Below, in pieces: positions 1 to 6,553 of a stretch of 16,057 nucleotides of DNA. The DNA is from CAMYLR01 sp039590215. Its GTDB lineage: Bacteria; Gemmatimonadota; Gemmatimonadetes; JACCXV01; JAHWKZ01. Both the position numbers and the translations under genes were made by a program. The DNA is taken from positions 1-16,057 of the forward strand of contig JBDHFX010000026.1 of assembly GCA_039590215.1 (NCBI GenBank), written 5' to 3'. The notes below the pieces were generated by a model, which ran no database searches, was not told where the DNA came from, and saw only the letters and a program-made list of their open reading frames with translations. Each line of letters starts with the position of its first letter. The first letter of the stretch is position 1.

Positions 1-1
1 C

Positions 2-1609
2 GCGACCTCGTTCTCGGTCGACACCCCGCTGGTCGTCACCGGCTGGGTCCGAACGCAGGGCATCCAACGCAACTGGATCTGGTGGTGCTTGGCGATCGGC
101 GGGATGCTGGCGGCATTCGTGTTCGCGCAACTGTGGCGGCGCTCTGAGGTCATGACCGACGTCGAGCTCACCGAGCTTAGGTACTCGGGTCGACCGGCGG
201 CCGCGCTGCGCGGCATTCGGGCCGTCTACATGACGCTGTACGCGAACTGCCTCACTATGGCCTGGGTGACGCTGGCGATGGTCAAGGTGTTTGGAGCGGT
301 GTTTGATATCGGCCCATTGCCGGCGACGCTGTTTGCCGCTGGCCTGACGCTGGCGTACGCGATGCTGGCGGGCTTGTGGGGTGTGGTCGTGACGGATCTG
401 GTGCAGTTCGTTCTGGCCACGGTCGGCGCGGTTGTGCTGGCGGTGTTCGTCGTCGATGCGGTCGGCGGCTTGGATGCGATGGTCGGGCAACTCAATGTCG
501 CCGGTCACGGCGACGCGTTGGCGTTTCTCCCGCCGCTCGACGCGGCGCAGACCGGTAGTGTATGGGACGGGCCGCTGGGATGGTCGGGGACGGCGTTGGC
601 GACGTTCCTGGTGCTCATTACGATCCAGTGGTGGGCTAACAAGAACGCCGACGGCGGGGCGGTCGTCATCCAGCGGATGGCGGCATCGAAGGACGAGCGC
701 GCTGCGGTGCTGGCGACGCTCTGGTTTCAGATCGCCAACTACGCACTCAGGCCATGGCCCTGGATTCTCGTCGCGCTGGCCTCGTTGCTGCTATACCCCG
801 ACATCGCCGACCCCGAGATGGCGTACCCAAGGGCGATGGTCGACTTCTTACCGGTTGGTCTCTTGGGCCTCATGCTGGCCTCGCTGGTGGCGGCGTTCAT
901 GTCGACGCTGACGTCGTTTATCAACCTATCGGCGGCGTACTTGGTGAACGATCTCTACCGGCCGTTCCTGGTCCGGGATCGCTCAGAGCGCCACTACGTG
1001 ACGGCCGGTCGGCTGGCTTCGGGGCTGGCGTTGGCGGTCGGCATCACGATCAGTTTCTTTGCCGACTCGATCTCGCAGCTGTTCCTCTTGTTGCTGACGT
1101 TGGGTGCCGGAATCGGATTGGTGTACATCGCGCGCTGGTTTTGGTGGCGGGTCAACGCGTGGAGTGAGATCGCCGCCATGATAGCGTCGGCCGGGATCGG
1201 GTTCGTGCTCGGAATGAGCCCCAAGTGGGGCGGGCCGATGTTCCCGTTCGCCGCCAAGGTGACGCTCAACCTGATCGGCTCGACGATCATATGGGTCAGC
1301 GTCACGTTTCTGACGCCGCCAGTAGCGATGGAGAAGCTGGTCGAGTTCTACCGTCGCGTACGGCCACCCGGGTGGTGGGGTCCGGTGCGTGCTGTCGCCG
1401 GCGACGTCGCTCCGTCTCCCGGGGGGCTTCGCTACGGAGTCAGGATGTGGGTGCTCAGCGTCGTGTTCGTATACGCCGCGCTGTTCGGGTCCGGCAAGCT
1501 ATTGCTGCTGGAATGGGGGTGGGGTCTCGCGTTGGCAACGGTCGCCATCGTCACCGGATGGATTTTGTTTCGGCAGCTCGCACGGGAGCGGCTGGCGGCC
1601 CTGTTCTAA
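2..1609 (+). CDS. Sodium:solute symporter (SSS family), 5' end outside the window
   Basis: This is an inner-membrane permease of the sodium/solute symporter family, which couples uptake of a small solute to sodium entry. The substrate cannot be read from the sequence. The frame is open from base 2, and the residues before the first possible start codon (a TTG at 89) already look like the family: a 'DTPLVVTG' stretch followed by 'NWIWW'. The gene therefore begins upstream of the window and the TTG is not its start. About 535 residues are visible, with many hydrophobic segments throughout, the conserved 'TDVELTELRY' loop (the family's 'E-x-RY' position) and a 'STLTSFINLSAAYLVNDLYRP' region typical of the core helices. 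The C-terminus ends in two further hydrophobic helices and a short basic tail. It converges on the DUF72 gene with a 24-bp gap and no evident terminator hairpin. Family assignment is confident; substrate is unknown. Confidence 0.9.
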   Translation, partial: ATSFSVDTPLVVTGWVRTQGIQRNWIWWCLAIGGMLAAFVFAQLWRRSEVMTDVELTELRYSGRPAAALRGIRAVYMTLYANCLTMAWVTLAMVKVFGAVFDIGPLPATLFAAGLTLAYAMLAGLWGVVVTDLVQFVLATVGAVVLAVFVVDAVGGLDAMVGQLNVAGHGDALAFLPPLDAAQTGSVWDGPLGWSGTALATFLVLITIQWWANKNADGGAVVIQRMAASKDERAAVLATLWFQIANYALRPWPWILVALASLLLYPDIADPEMAYPRAMVDFLPVGLLGLMLASLVAAFMSTLTSFINLSAAYLVNDLYRPFLVRDRSERHYVTAGRLASGLALAVGITISFFADSISQLFLLLLTLGAGIGLVYIARWFWWRVNAWSEIAAMIASAGIGFVLGMSPKWGGPMFPFAAKVTLNLIGSTIIWVSVTFLTPPVAMEKLVEFYRRVRPPGWWGPVRAVAGDVAPSPGGLRYGVRMWVLSVVFVYAALFGSGKLLLLEWGWGLALATVAIVTGWILFRQLARERLAALF

Positions 1610-1633
1610 CCTCGTCCGTTCGTGCTAGATCTC

Positions 1634-2335
1634 TCAGCCATCGCTCAGTTCCAGAAACCGCTTGGCGAAAGCCGGTCCCGCCGCTTCGTCCTCGTGTTTG
1701 AAGAACACGAACGCGTCCGACCACGGGTGGGATCGGACCCGCTCGGCCCACACGGCGAGATCTTCATCGCTGTAATCGGTGCGCCGCAGCCGTAGGTAAC
1801 CCCAATCAGCGGTGGCGACGTTGGGTGCGTCGGCCTTGCCTCCGGCCTCGGCGATGCAGAGGGCAGCGCCAGCAGCGGTGAGTTTCTCGAACACTTCGTC
1901 CTCGTACCACGACGGGTGGCGAAACTCGAATGCGGCGCGAGTCCCTTCGGGGAGTTGGGCCAGAAACCTCTCCAGTCGCTCGACGCCCTTCTTTAGGTAG
2001 GGCGGCAGCTGAAACAAGATCACGCCGAGCCGATCCTCGAGCGTCGACACGGTGCGTGTCAGGTACTCGGTCTCTTCCTCTGCGTCTTTGAGGCACTTCT
2101 TGTGGGTGATGCGGCGCGATGCCTTTATCGAGAACCGGAAGTCGGGCGGCACCTTCTCCGCCCACGTGGTTAGCAGCTTCTCGGTTGGCATTCGGTAGAA
2201 GGTGTTGTTGATCTCGACCGCCGGGAGCTGACCGGCGTAGAACCCGAGCATCTCATCGTTGTCGAGATCCTCGGGGTAGAAGTTGCCCTTCCACTCCTTG
2301 TAGCTGTAGCCACTGGTTCCTGCCCAAACCCGCAC
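1634..2335 (-). CDS. DUF72 (YecE-like) family protein
   Basis: A 233-residue soluble protein of the DUF72/YecE family, a TIM-barrel-like family of unsettled function. The N-terminus 'GTSGYSYKEWKGNFYP' (about residues 6-21) is the family signature. 'VEINNTFYRMP' (about 40-50), 'FQLPP' and the late 'FFKHEDE' are the other conserved blocks. Length is normal for the family. The start is a GTG at 2335, chosen because AGGAG lies 6 bases upstream. It begins 14 bases after the stop of the alpha/beta hydrolase gene, so the two are probably co-transcribed. No signal peptide or membrane segment is seen, so it is expected to be cytoplasmic. Function is not inferred beyond the family. Confidence 0.9.
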   Translation of the reverse strand: MRVWAGTSGYSYKEWKGNFYPEDLDNDEMLGFYAGQLPAVEINNTFYRMPTEKLLTTWAEKVPPDFRFSIKASRRITHKKCLKDAEEETEYLTRTVSTLEDRLGVILFQLPPYLKKGVERLERFLAQLPEGTRAAFEFRHPSWYEDEVFEKLTAAGAALCIAEAGGKADAPNVATADWGYLRLRRTDYSDEDLAVWAERVRSHPWSDAFVFFKHEDEAAGPAFAKRFLELSDG

Positions 2336-2349
2336 GAGGCTCCTATCCG

Positions 2350-3036
2350 TCAGGACACATCGAGGGTGGGCGCCCAGTTTGCCACTGCACGGGCCAGCTC
2401 GTCCAGCGCGTCGTCATCGGTACGGCCGGATCGCTTGAGGACGTGAAAGCCGTGATCGGCGCCATCGACGACGTGCAGGGTGGCAAGCGGACCGAGGGGA
2501 GTGCAGACCTCGTGGATAAGCCCCAGATCGGCCAGCCGGTCGCGGGTCCCCTGCAGGAAGAGCATCGGCACGGCCACGCGCTTCAAGTGCTCGGCACGGT
2601 CGGTCTCCGGTTTCCCAATCGGATGGAGCGGGAAGCCTAGAAAGACGAGTCCGGCGACCTCAGGGAGCGGCGTCTTTGACGCCGCCAACGATGTCATCCT
2701 GCCACCCATCGACTTTCCACCTGCCAGCACCGGCAGGTCGGGCACCTGGTTCGCCGCGGCGGCAACGGCCGAGCGCACCGTCGCCGTCAGTACCGCGGTC
2801 GGGTCGGGTCGCTTTCGGCCCTGCTCTATGTACGGGAAGTTGTATCGAAAGGTGGCGATCCGATGATCGGCGAACGAAGCCGCGACCGCCTCCATAAACG
2901 GATGGTTGATACCGGCCCCGGCTCCGTGACCCAGGACGAACAGCCACTTGGCCGCCTCGGGTCGAACGAGGCGGGCCGACGTCGCGCCAGTTCGGCTGGT
3001 GGCCTTGAATCGTAGTCGGGTCAATTTGGAAACCAC
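2350..3036 (-). CDS. Alpha/beta hydrolase of the KANL3/Tex30 type
   Basis: A 228-residue cytoplasmic alpha/beta hydrolase. The oxyanion/entry loop is 'LGHGAGAG' (about 35-42). The nucleophile elbow is 'GKSMGGR' with Ser109. The likely acid is Asp166 in 'LQGTRDRLAD' and the catalytic His is His195 in 'DGADHGFHV'. This order and the 'GHGAGAG' loop match the small KANL3/Tex30 (dienelactone-hydrolase-related) group, whose substrates are mostly unknown. The start is a GTG at 3036. It follows the decayed HD-GYP remnant by 36 bases and precedes the DUF72 gene by 14 bases, so it could be read from the riboswitch-controlled transcript upstream or from a promoter inside the pseudogene. All catalytic positions are intact, so I expect an active hydrolase. 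Confidence 0.85.
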   Translation of the reverse strand: MVSKLTRLRFKATSRTGATSARLVRPEAAKWLFVLGHGAGAGINHPFMEAVAASFADHRIATFRYNFPYIEQGRKRPDPTAVLTATVRSAVAAAANQVPDLPVLAGGKSMGGRMTSLAASKTPLPEVAGLVFLGFPLHPIGKPETDRAEHLKRVAVPMLFLQGTRDRLADLGLIHEVCTPLGPLATLHVVDGADHGFHVLKRSGRTDDDALDELARAVANWAPTLDVS

Positions 3037-3072
3037 ACCGCTGGATTGGGTGAGCGGCTTAGGTCAGCGCTT

Positions 3073-3704
3073 CTAGCCGCCCGTGACAGCCCTCAGCTTC
3101 TCGGGCTCTTCGATCGTCGACAGAGCTGGGACGACGTTTTGTGACGGATCGCTTAGCTGTCCCGCCGAGTTCTCGATGTAGTGGAGTGCCCATTCGGTGG
3201 TCCAAGCTAAACGATAGGGACGATCGGAGGTAAGCGCTTCGAACATGTCGCACACCGACAGGATCCGAGCACCTCGGTCAGTGGAACGCCAGCATCGTGG
3301 CTCATCGATATCGCCTGGTCGAGAGAGCGCTTGGCTCGATCGGCCTCGTCCATGCGACGATGGAAGTGTTCAGCGTGATGATCGTGATCAATTCGGGGTC
3401 ATCGGAAGCGACGGCGAGGTCGCGAGCCTTTTCATAGCACTCGGCGGCGGTTTTCCACCGCCGTAGGTCGCGTAGACCATTCCCATGTTTTGCAGTGCCC
3501 GCGCCTCGCCATTCGTCGAGTTTGCGCGCCGGAAAGCCCCGCGCGCGCAACGGTAGTTCCAAAGCGCAACCGCAAAGTCACCACGGACGTTGGCGATTGA
3601 GCTGAGGTTGTTGAGCGCCGCTGCTTCGCCCTTGACGGTTCCAGCTTCCCTGTCTGATCGAGGTCGTAGGTGCCGCGTCGGGGTGTGAGTGCGCGCGTCA
3701 TCAT
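3073..3704 (-). pseudogene. Decayed TPR/HD-GYP gene: frameshifted TPRs fused by deletion to an HD-GYP C-terminus
   Basis: No single frame covers this stretch, but recognisable protein pieces follow one another on the minus strand in changing frames. An ATG at 3704 overlaps the stop of the preceding TPR gene as ATGA. Next is a TPR piece containing 'GEAAALNNLSSIANVRGD' and ending 'ALQNMGMVYA'. After an apparent one-base loss near 3468 comes 'DLRRWKTAAECYEKARDLAV'. A second shift near 3365-3375 leads to 'MDEADRAKRSLDQAISMSHD' and 'GVPLTE'. Near 3275 the similarity switches abruptly to 'ARILSVCDMFEALTSDRPYR', the conserved C-terminal block of HD-GYP c-di-GMP phosphodiesterases, which runs to a stop at 3073. 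The HD-GYP catalytic part, with the HD and GYP motifs, is missing between the two. The parent was probably a TPR-plus-HD-GYP protein. Sequencing error could explain single shifts but not the internal deletion. Confidence 0.75.
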
Positions 3705-4801
3705 GCCGCGGCCTCCGACCGCTGCTTGGCGGAACTGATCCGCTCATCAAGACGACCGGCCTCGATCGTGTTCCCCAGATGACGATAGATCGCCTGAGCC
3801 CGCCGCCAGGCTTGCTCAGCTCGTTCGGTGTCATATCGATCGATGAACAGCTGGCCTAGCTCTGCCCATGCTTCGGCTTCGCTGAGCGGGGCTGTGCCGC
3901 CTTCGCTTAGTCGAATAGCCGCTTCGATCTTCTGCTTGGCGAGTTCCAGATCACCGGCCATCCGAGTGACTCCACCCAGGATTCGGAGCGCGCTCGCCTG
4001 TACGACGGCGTTCTCCGAACGCTCCGCGAGCGCGCGTGCGCGATCGGCGAGCGACTGGGCTTGATGATCGTTGCCTCGGGTGTACGCGAGATCCGCTCGG
4101 TTGAGCATGATCTCGGCGGCCAGGCTTCTGTCGCCTTGGTGCCTGCATTCGCGCATCGCTCGGTCGTAGACGTTGTCCGCCTCCCAGAGACGGCCTTGAG
4201 CGACCAGCGCGATGCCCAGGTTGTTGAGTGTCCGGACGCCGCACGGGTGGTTGTCGAGCTCGTCGAACAGCTCGAGGGCGCGCCTGAAACACGCTTCCGC
4301 CCGCTTCTGGTGGCCGAGTCCCGACCAGAGCGCGCCTTCGTTGTTGTCGATCTGGGCTAGGAGCCGAGTGCTGCCAGACGCATTCGCGTGTTTTCGTGCG
4401 GCCGCATACAACTCGTGGGCGTCCGGCCAGTCGCCACGCTCAAATGCGACGGCGGCGCGGACGTTCTTGACGAGTGCCAGGCGGCGGTCATCCTTCAGCT
4501 TCGACGCTAGTGCTTGACTCTCCAGCAGCTCGCTTTCAGCCCGGTCCCAACTGCTGCACCGCATCTGGACGATTCCCGCGCCCCGATGAGCGTCGGTCCT
4601 TGCGGCCAGACCGAGCCCGTCGTCGCCTGCGAGGCGTATCACCTCTGCGTAGGCATCCAGGGCGGCCTTCCATCGTTCAGCTCGCGTGAGGGCTTCGGCC
4701 TTGGTCATAGCCATCTGGACGAACATGAACGGTTGCGATCCATCCATGGTGTCGCTTGGTTCGTCTGAGGGCGCAGCAGGGGTAGCTGGCGAAACCTGCA
4801 T
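3701..4801 (-). CDS. Tetratricopeptide-repeat protein under c-di-GMP riboswitch control
   Basis: A 366-residue protein built almost entirely of TPR helices, for example 'RTLNNLGIALVAQGRLWEAD' and 'AWAELGQLFIDRYDTERAEQ', with about seven to eight repeats. There is no signal peptide or membrane segment, so it should be a cytoplasmic protein-binding scaffold. The ATG at 4801 is well supported: GAGGAGG lies 6 bases upstream. It ends at the point where related TPR proteins in this type of bacterium continue into an HD-GYP domain; here a stop follows 'SAKQRSEAAA'. The stop overlaps the ATG of the decayed TPR/HD-GYP gene. The leader carries a c-di-GMP-I riboswitch and a sigma-54-type promoter, so its expression is expected to depend on an RpoN activator and on c-di-GMP. 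Partner and precise role are unknown; no enzymatic motif is visible. Confidence 0.85.
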   Translation of the reverse strand: MQVSPATPAAPSDEPSDTMDGSQPFMFVQMAMTKAEALTRAERWKAALDAYAEVIRLAGDDGLGLAARTDAHRGAGIVQMRCSSWDRAESELLESQALASKLKDDRRLALVKNVRAAVAFERGDWPDAHELYAAARKHANASGSTRLLAQIDNNEGALWSGLGHQKRAEACFRRALELFDELDNHPCGVRTLNNLGIALVAQGRLWEADNVYDRAMRECRHQGDRSLAAEIMLNRADLAYTRGNDHQAQSLADRARALAERSENAVVQASALRILGGVTRMAGDLELAKQKIEAAIRLSEGGTAPLSEAEAWAELGQLFIDRYDTERAEQAWRRAQAIYRHLGNTIEAGRLDERISSAKQRSEAAA

Positions 4802-4807
4802 CCAATG

Positions 4808-4848
4808 CCTCCTCGGGCTGCGCCTGCAGGATGGCTGGCGCTGCGAGG
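4808..4848 (-). promoter_or_regulatory. Shine-Dalgarno site and possible sequestering hairpin (riboswitch expression platform)
   Basis: On the minus strand the Shine-Dalgarno GAGGAGG is at 4814-4808, 6 bases before the ATG at 4801. Upstream, CCUCG (4848-4844) can pair with CGAGG (4815-4811), which covers most of the Shine-Dalgarno. Inside this, GCGCC (4841-4837) can pair with GGCGC (4824-4820). Together they form a two-helix hairpin that would hide the ribosome site. It starts about 10 bases after the aptamer, as expected for a translational switch. Whether ligand binding opens or closes it cannot be told from sequence. The pairing is seen; the regulatory role is inferred. Confidence 0.55.
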
Positions 4849-4857
4849 TAGTTACGT

Positions 4858-4950
4858 CTTTCGGGTAGCCCGGCCATCCGCTGTTGTTACAGTGAGGACC
4901 CGTGGCTTTGCGTCCCCCGCTCTCGCGGGGTTTGCCCTGGACCGAGGGGC
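4858..4950 (-). promoter_or_regulatory. Cyclic di-GMP-I (GEMM-I) riboswitch aptamer
   Basis: The minus strand carries the hallmark order of the c-di-GMP-I class. AGGGCAAA is at 4938-4931. A hairpin follows, with stem CCCCGC/GCGGGG and a GAGA (GNRA) tetraloop (4930-4915). Then comes the conserved GACGCAAAGCC (4914-4904), GGGTCC, a variable arm, and a closing GGATGGCCGGGCTACCCG (4879-4862). UCGG (4945-4942) can pair with CCGA (4864-4861) to form a short P1. The G-rich AGGGC keeps a G where, as I recall, cGAMP-selective GEMM-Ib members have A, which suggests c-di-GMP as ligand. It sits in the leader of the TPR gene, about 57 bases upstream of its start codon, next to an HD-GYP remnant, which fits a c-di-GMP regulon. 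Confidence 0.92.
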
Positions 4951-4980
4951 TATGTGGTCGGGGGAAGTGCCTTTTGACAG

Positions 4981-4996
4981 GGCAACGCCTGTGCCA
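4981..4996 (-). promoter_or_regulatory. Sigma-54 (RpoN) promoter for the riboswitch-TPR transcript
   Basis: On the minus strand the site reads TGGCAC, five bases, then TTGCC. This matches the sigma-54 consensus TGGCAC-N5-TTGC exactly, with GG and GC at the required spacing. The predicted start is a G near 4970, giving a leader of about 169 bases that begins roughly 20-30 bases before the aptamer. No comparable sigma-70 site was found here. Location, strand and spacing all agree, so this is the best promoter candidate in the gap. Confidence 0.75.
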
Positions 4997-5086
4997 GTGG
5001 CAGCCGCGGGGCGGACGGAGAGGGACGCGCCGGGCGCCGATAACGGGCGTAGTCGTTACCGAGTGGCGGTCCGGTTCCCATACCGA

Positions 5087-5125
5087 GGAAAAGCGTTACC
5101 TACATGATTGGAAAAGTGTTGCCTA
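5087..5125 (-). repeat. Tandem imperfect dyads, candidate enhancer-binding-protein site
   Basis: Two near-identical copies lie at 5110-5125 and 5087-5102. On the minus strand they read TAGGCAACACTTTTCC and TAGGTAACGCTTTTCC, with a 23-bp period (about two helical turns). The copy at 5087-5100 is an imperfect palindrome matching at 10 of 14 positions (pattern GGwAAmGCkTTwCC). The other is more degenerate. They sit about 117-155 bp upstream of the predicted sigma-54 start site, the usual place for an activator binding site. A further CGTTACC half-site is seen at 5054-5060. The repeat is seen; the function is inferred. Confidence 0.5.
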
Positions 5126-5158
5126 TCGTTTTGAGATTTCATTTTGCAGACGGCGCGG

Positions 5159-5174
5159 AAAGGGAGTTCCCTCT
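5159..5174 (-). terminator. Weak hairpin downstream of the amidohydrolase gene
   Basis: The minus strand can form a six-pair stem (AGAGGG/CCCTTT, one G-T pair) with an AACT loop, starting about 50 bases after the amidohydrolase stop. It lacks a proper U-run, so it is a poor intrinsic terminator. It is listed because it is the only hairpin seen between the two genes apart from the riboswitch. Confidence 0.2.
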
Positions 5175-5224
5175 TAGGGCACTTGACATCCAGTGGGGTG
5201 ACCGGGAAGCGACAGCCGTCGTTA

Positions 5225-6505
5225 CTAGGCTCGACGTGGCATCCACTCGCCGCGCAAGAGAACGCCGCTGAGCGCCCGCAGTGCCTTCAGGTCGTCTAGA
5301 GGGTTGGTGTTGACGAGTATCAAATCCGCTCGGCGTCCCACCGCGATGACGCCGAACTCGTCGCTTTTATTGAGAAACTCGGCTGCGCCGACGGTCGCAG
5401 CCCGTAGAACTTCGTATGGTGACAACCCGGCGGCGTGGAACTGGGCGAACTCGTCGTGGATCGACGTTCCGGGAGCCACGATGTCGATGCCCGAGTCGGT
5501 ACCGATCAATAGTCTGGCTCCGCCTTTATGAAGCGCCGCAACGACCTGGCGGCGGTTGGCGGTCTGTCGCTCAGCGATGTCGTCCGGGCGTCGTTTGGCG
5601 ATCTCGGCGAAGATCGCCAACGTGGGGCAGTTCCAGGCACCCGCTTCGCGGGTGTGGGCGACGACGAACGGCAACCGGTTCTCGTCGATCGACATCCACC
5701 AGCCACCGCTACCTCCGAGCTCGTTGGCATAACCACCGAGGTGCTCGATCGATCGCTGCCCGACATCGAGGACGTGCGAGAGTCCGACTCGCGTGGGCAC
5801 GTGGCCGACGTAGTCCATACCCCGGGCTCTTGCCGCGTGGATGATCGCGTCGTACACGTCGCGGTGGAGGTCCTGATAGAGCTTGAGCGTTCGCCAGCCG
5901 TTGTCGTACTGAACGCCGACCACGCTGTCGGCTTGGGACGGCTCGAGGACGAGTTGGGTCAATGGCCACTTGGGTGGCGTACCGTCCAGACCGGGACTGA
6001 TCGAATGGATCGTCGGACCGAGCAGCTCACCGGCGGCGATCTCGCGTTGCATCACCTGGACGTCGGGGAACCCCCACATGTTGCGCACGGTGGTTATCCC
6101 GTGGTCGACATAGACACGCAAGTCTTCGCGCTCGAGGTGGACATGCATGTCGACCAGTCCGGGCATGAGGTAGCGCCCGTCCCCCTCGATAATTGTGGCG
6201 CCGGCGGGGATTTTGATCTCGTCGGCCGGTCCGAAAGCGGTAATGCGATCGCCGCTGATGAGAACGGTGTGATGACGCAGCACCCGACGGGTGTCCATCG
6301 GAACCACGTTTACGTCGATAAACGCCAAGTCGCCACCCGCGAGGCGCGGGTCGGGACGCTGTACGGTATGAGCCTCGAACGGTTGGAGCGCGACGACGAG
6401 TGCGATCGTCGCGAGTGAGGCCGGCGGAGTGATCCTCCAGCCGGCCGATCGATGAGCTCGATGGTTCACTTCCTGTACGACGATGCCACGGCAACGATTG
6501 ATCAA
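5225..6505 (-). CDS. Exported metal-dependent amidohydrolase (imidazolonepropionase-like)
   Basis: A 426-residue member of the amidohydrolase superfamily with a TIM-barrel metal-dependent hydrolase fold. Metal and catalytic positions are all visible: His121 and His123 in 'DMHVHLE', the likely carboxylated Lys208 in 'TLKLYQ', His235 in 'GHVPTR', His255 in 'EHLGGY' and Asp337 in 'IGTDSG'. The C-terminal 'GVIAVGRRADLILVNTNPL' closes the composite beta domain. A hydrophobic segment 'LATIALVVAL' (31-40) after basic residues looks like a signal peptide, so the enzyme is probably periplasmic or secreted. The start is uncertain: TTG at 6505 gives a long basic lead, while a GTG at 6469 gives a more normal signal peptide; neither has a well-spaced Shine-Dalgarno. 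Substrate (dipeptide, lactone or cyclic imide) cannot be told. It is divergent from the amidase gene, with only 48 bp between them. Confidence 0.88.
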   Translation of the reverse strand: MINRCRGIVVQEVNHRAHRSAGWRITPPASLATIALVVALQPFEAHTVQRPDPRLAGGDLAFIDVNVVPMDTRRVLRHHTVLISGDRITAFGPADEIKIPAGATIIEGDGRYLMPGLVDMHVHLEREDLRVYVDHGITTVRNMWGFPDVQVMQREIAAGELLGPTIHSISPGLDGTPPKWPLTQLVLEPSQADSVVGVQYDNGWRTLKLYQDLHRDVYDAIIHAARARGMDYVGHVPTRVGLSHVLDVGQRSIEHLGGYANELGGSGGWWMSIDENRLPFVVAHTREAGAWNCPTLAIFAEIAKRRPDDIAERQTANRRQVVAALHKGGARLLIGTDSGIDIVAPGTSIHDEFAQFHAAGLSPYEVLRAATVGAAEFLNKSDEFGVIAVGRRADLILVNTNPLDDLKALRALSGVLLRGEWMPRRA

Positions 6506-6516
6506 ACGACGTTTCG

Positions 6517-6545
6517 TTGAGCCGGCCAGAGTCGGGGGCTAGCTT
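6517..6545 (+). promoter_or_regulatory. Candidate sigma-70-type promoter giving a near-leaderless amidase transcript
   Basis: TTGAGC (6517-6522), a spacer of exactly 17 bases and TAGCTT (6540-6545) make a -35/-10 pair of moderate quality (4/6 and 3/6 against consensus). Transcription would start at about 6552-6554, at or just before the ATG at 6554. No Shine-Dalgarno lies at normal distance before that ATG, which agrees with a leaderless mRNA. Confidence 0.4.
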
Positions 6546-6553
6546 TCCCACCC

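Noticed and set aside
89..91. TTG as the start of the symporter gene
   Set aside because: The frame continues upstream with family-like residues to the window edge, so the true start lies outside.
3059..3255. A short open frame holding the HD-GYP block, considered as a small functional gene
   Set aside because: It has only the last part of the domain without HD or GYP residues, no Shine-Dalgarno, and sits behind frameshifted TPR pieces; a remnant explains it better.
5183..5188. A perfect TTGACA on the plus strand
   Set aside because: No acceptable -10 follows at 16-18 bases, and no plus-strand gene follows.
5528..6418. A 296-codon plus-strand open frame opposite the amidohydrolase gene
   Set aside because: The opposite strand encodes a clear amidohydrolase with all metal ligands; this frame shows no recognisable motif and is a high-GC shadow.
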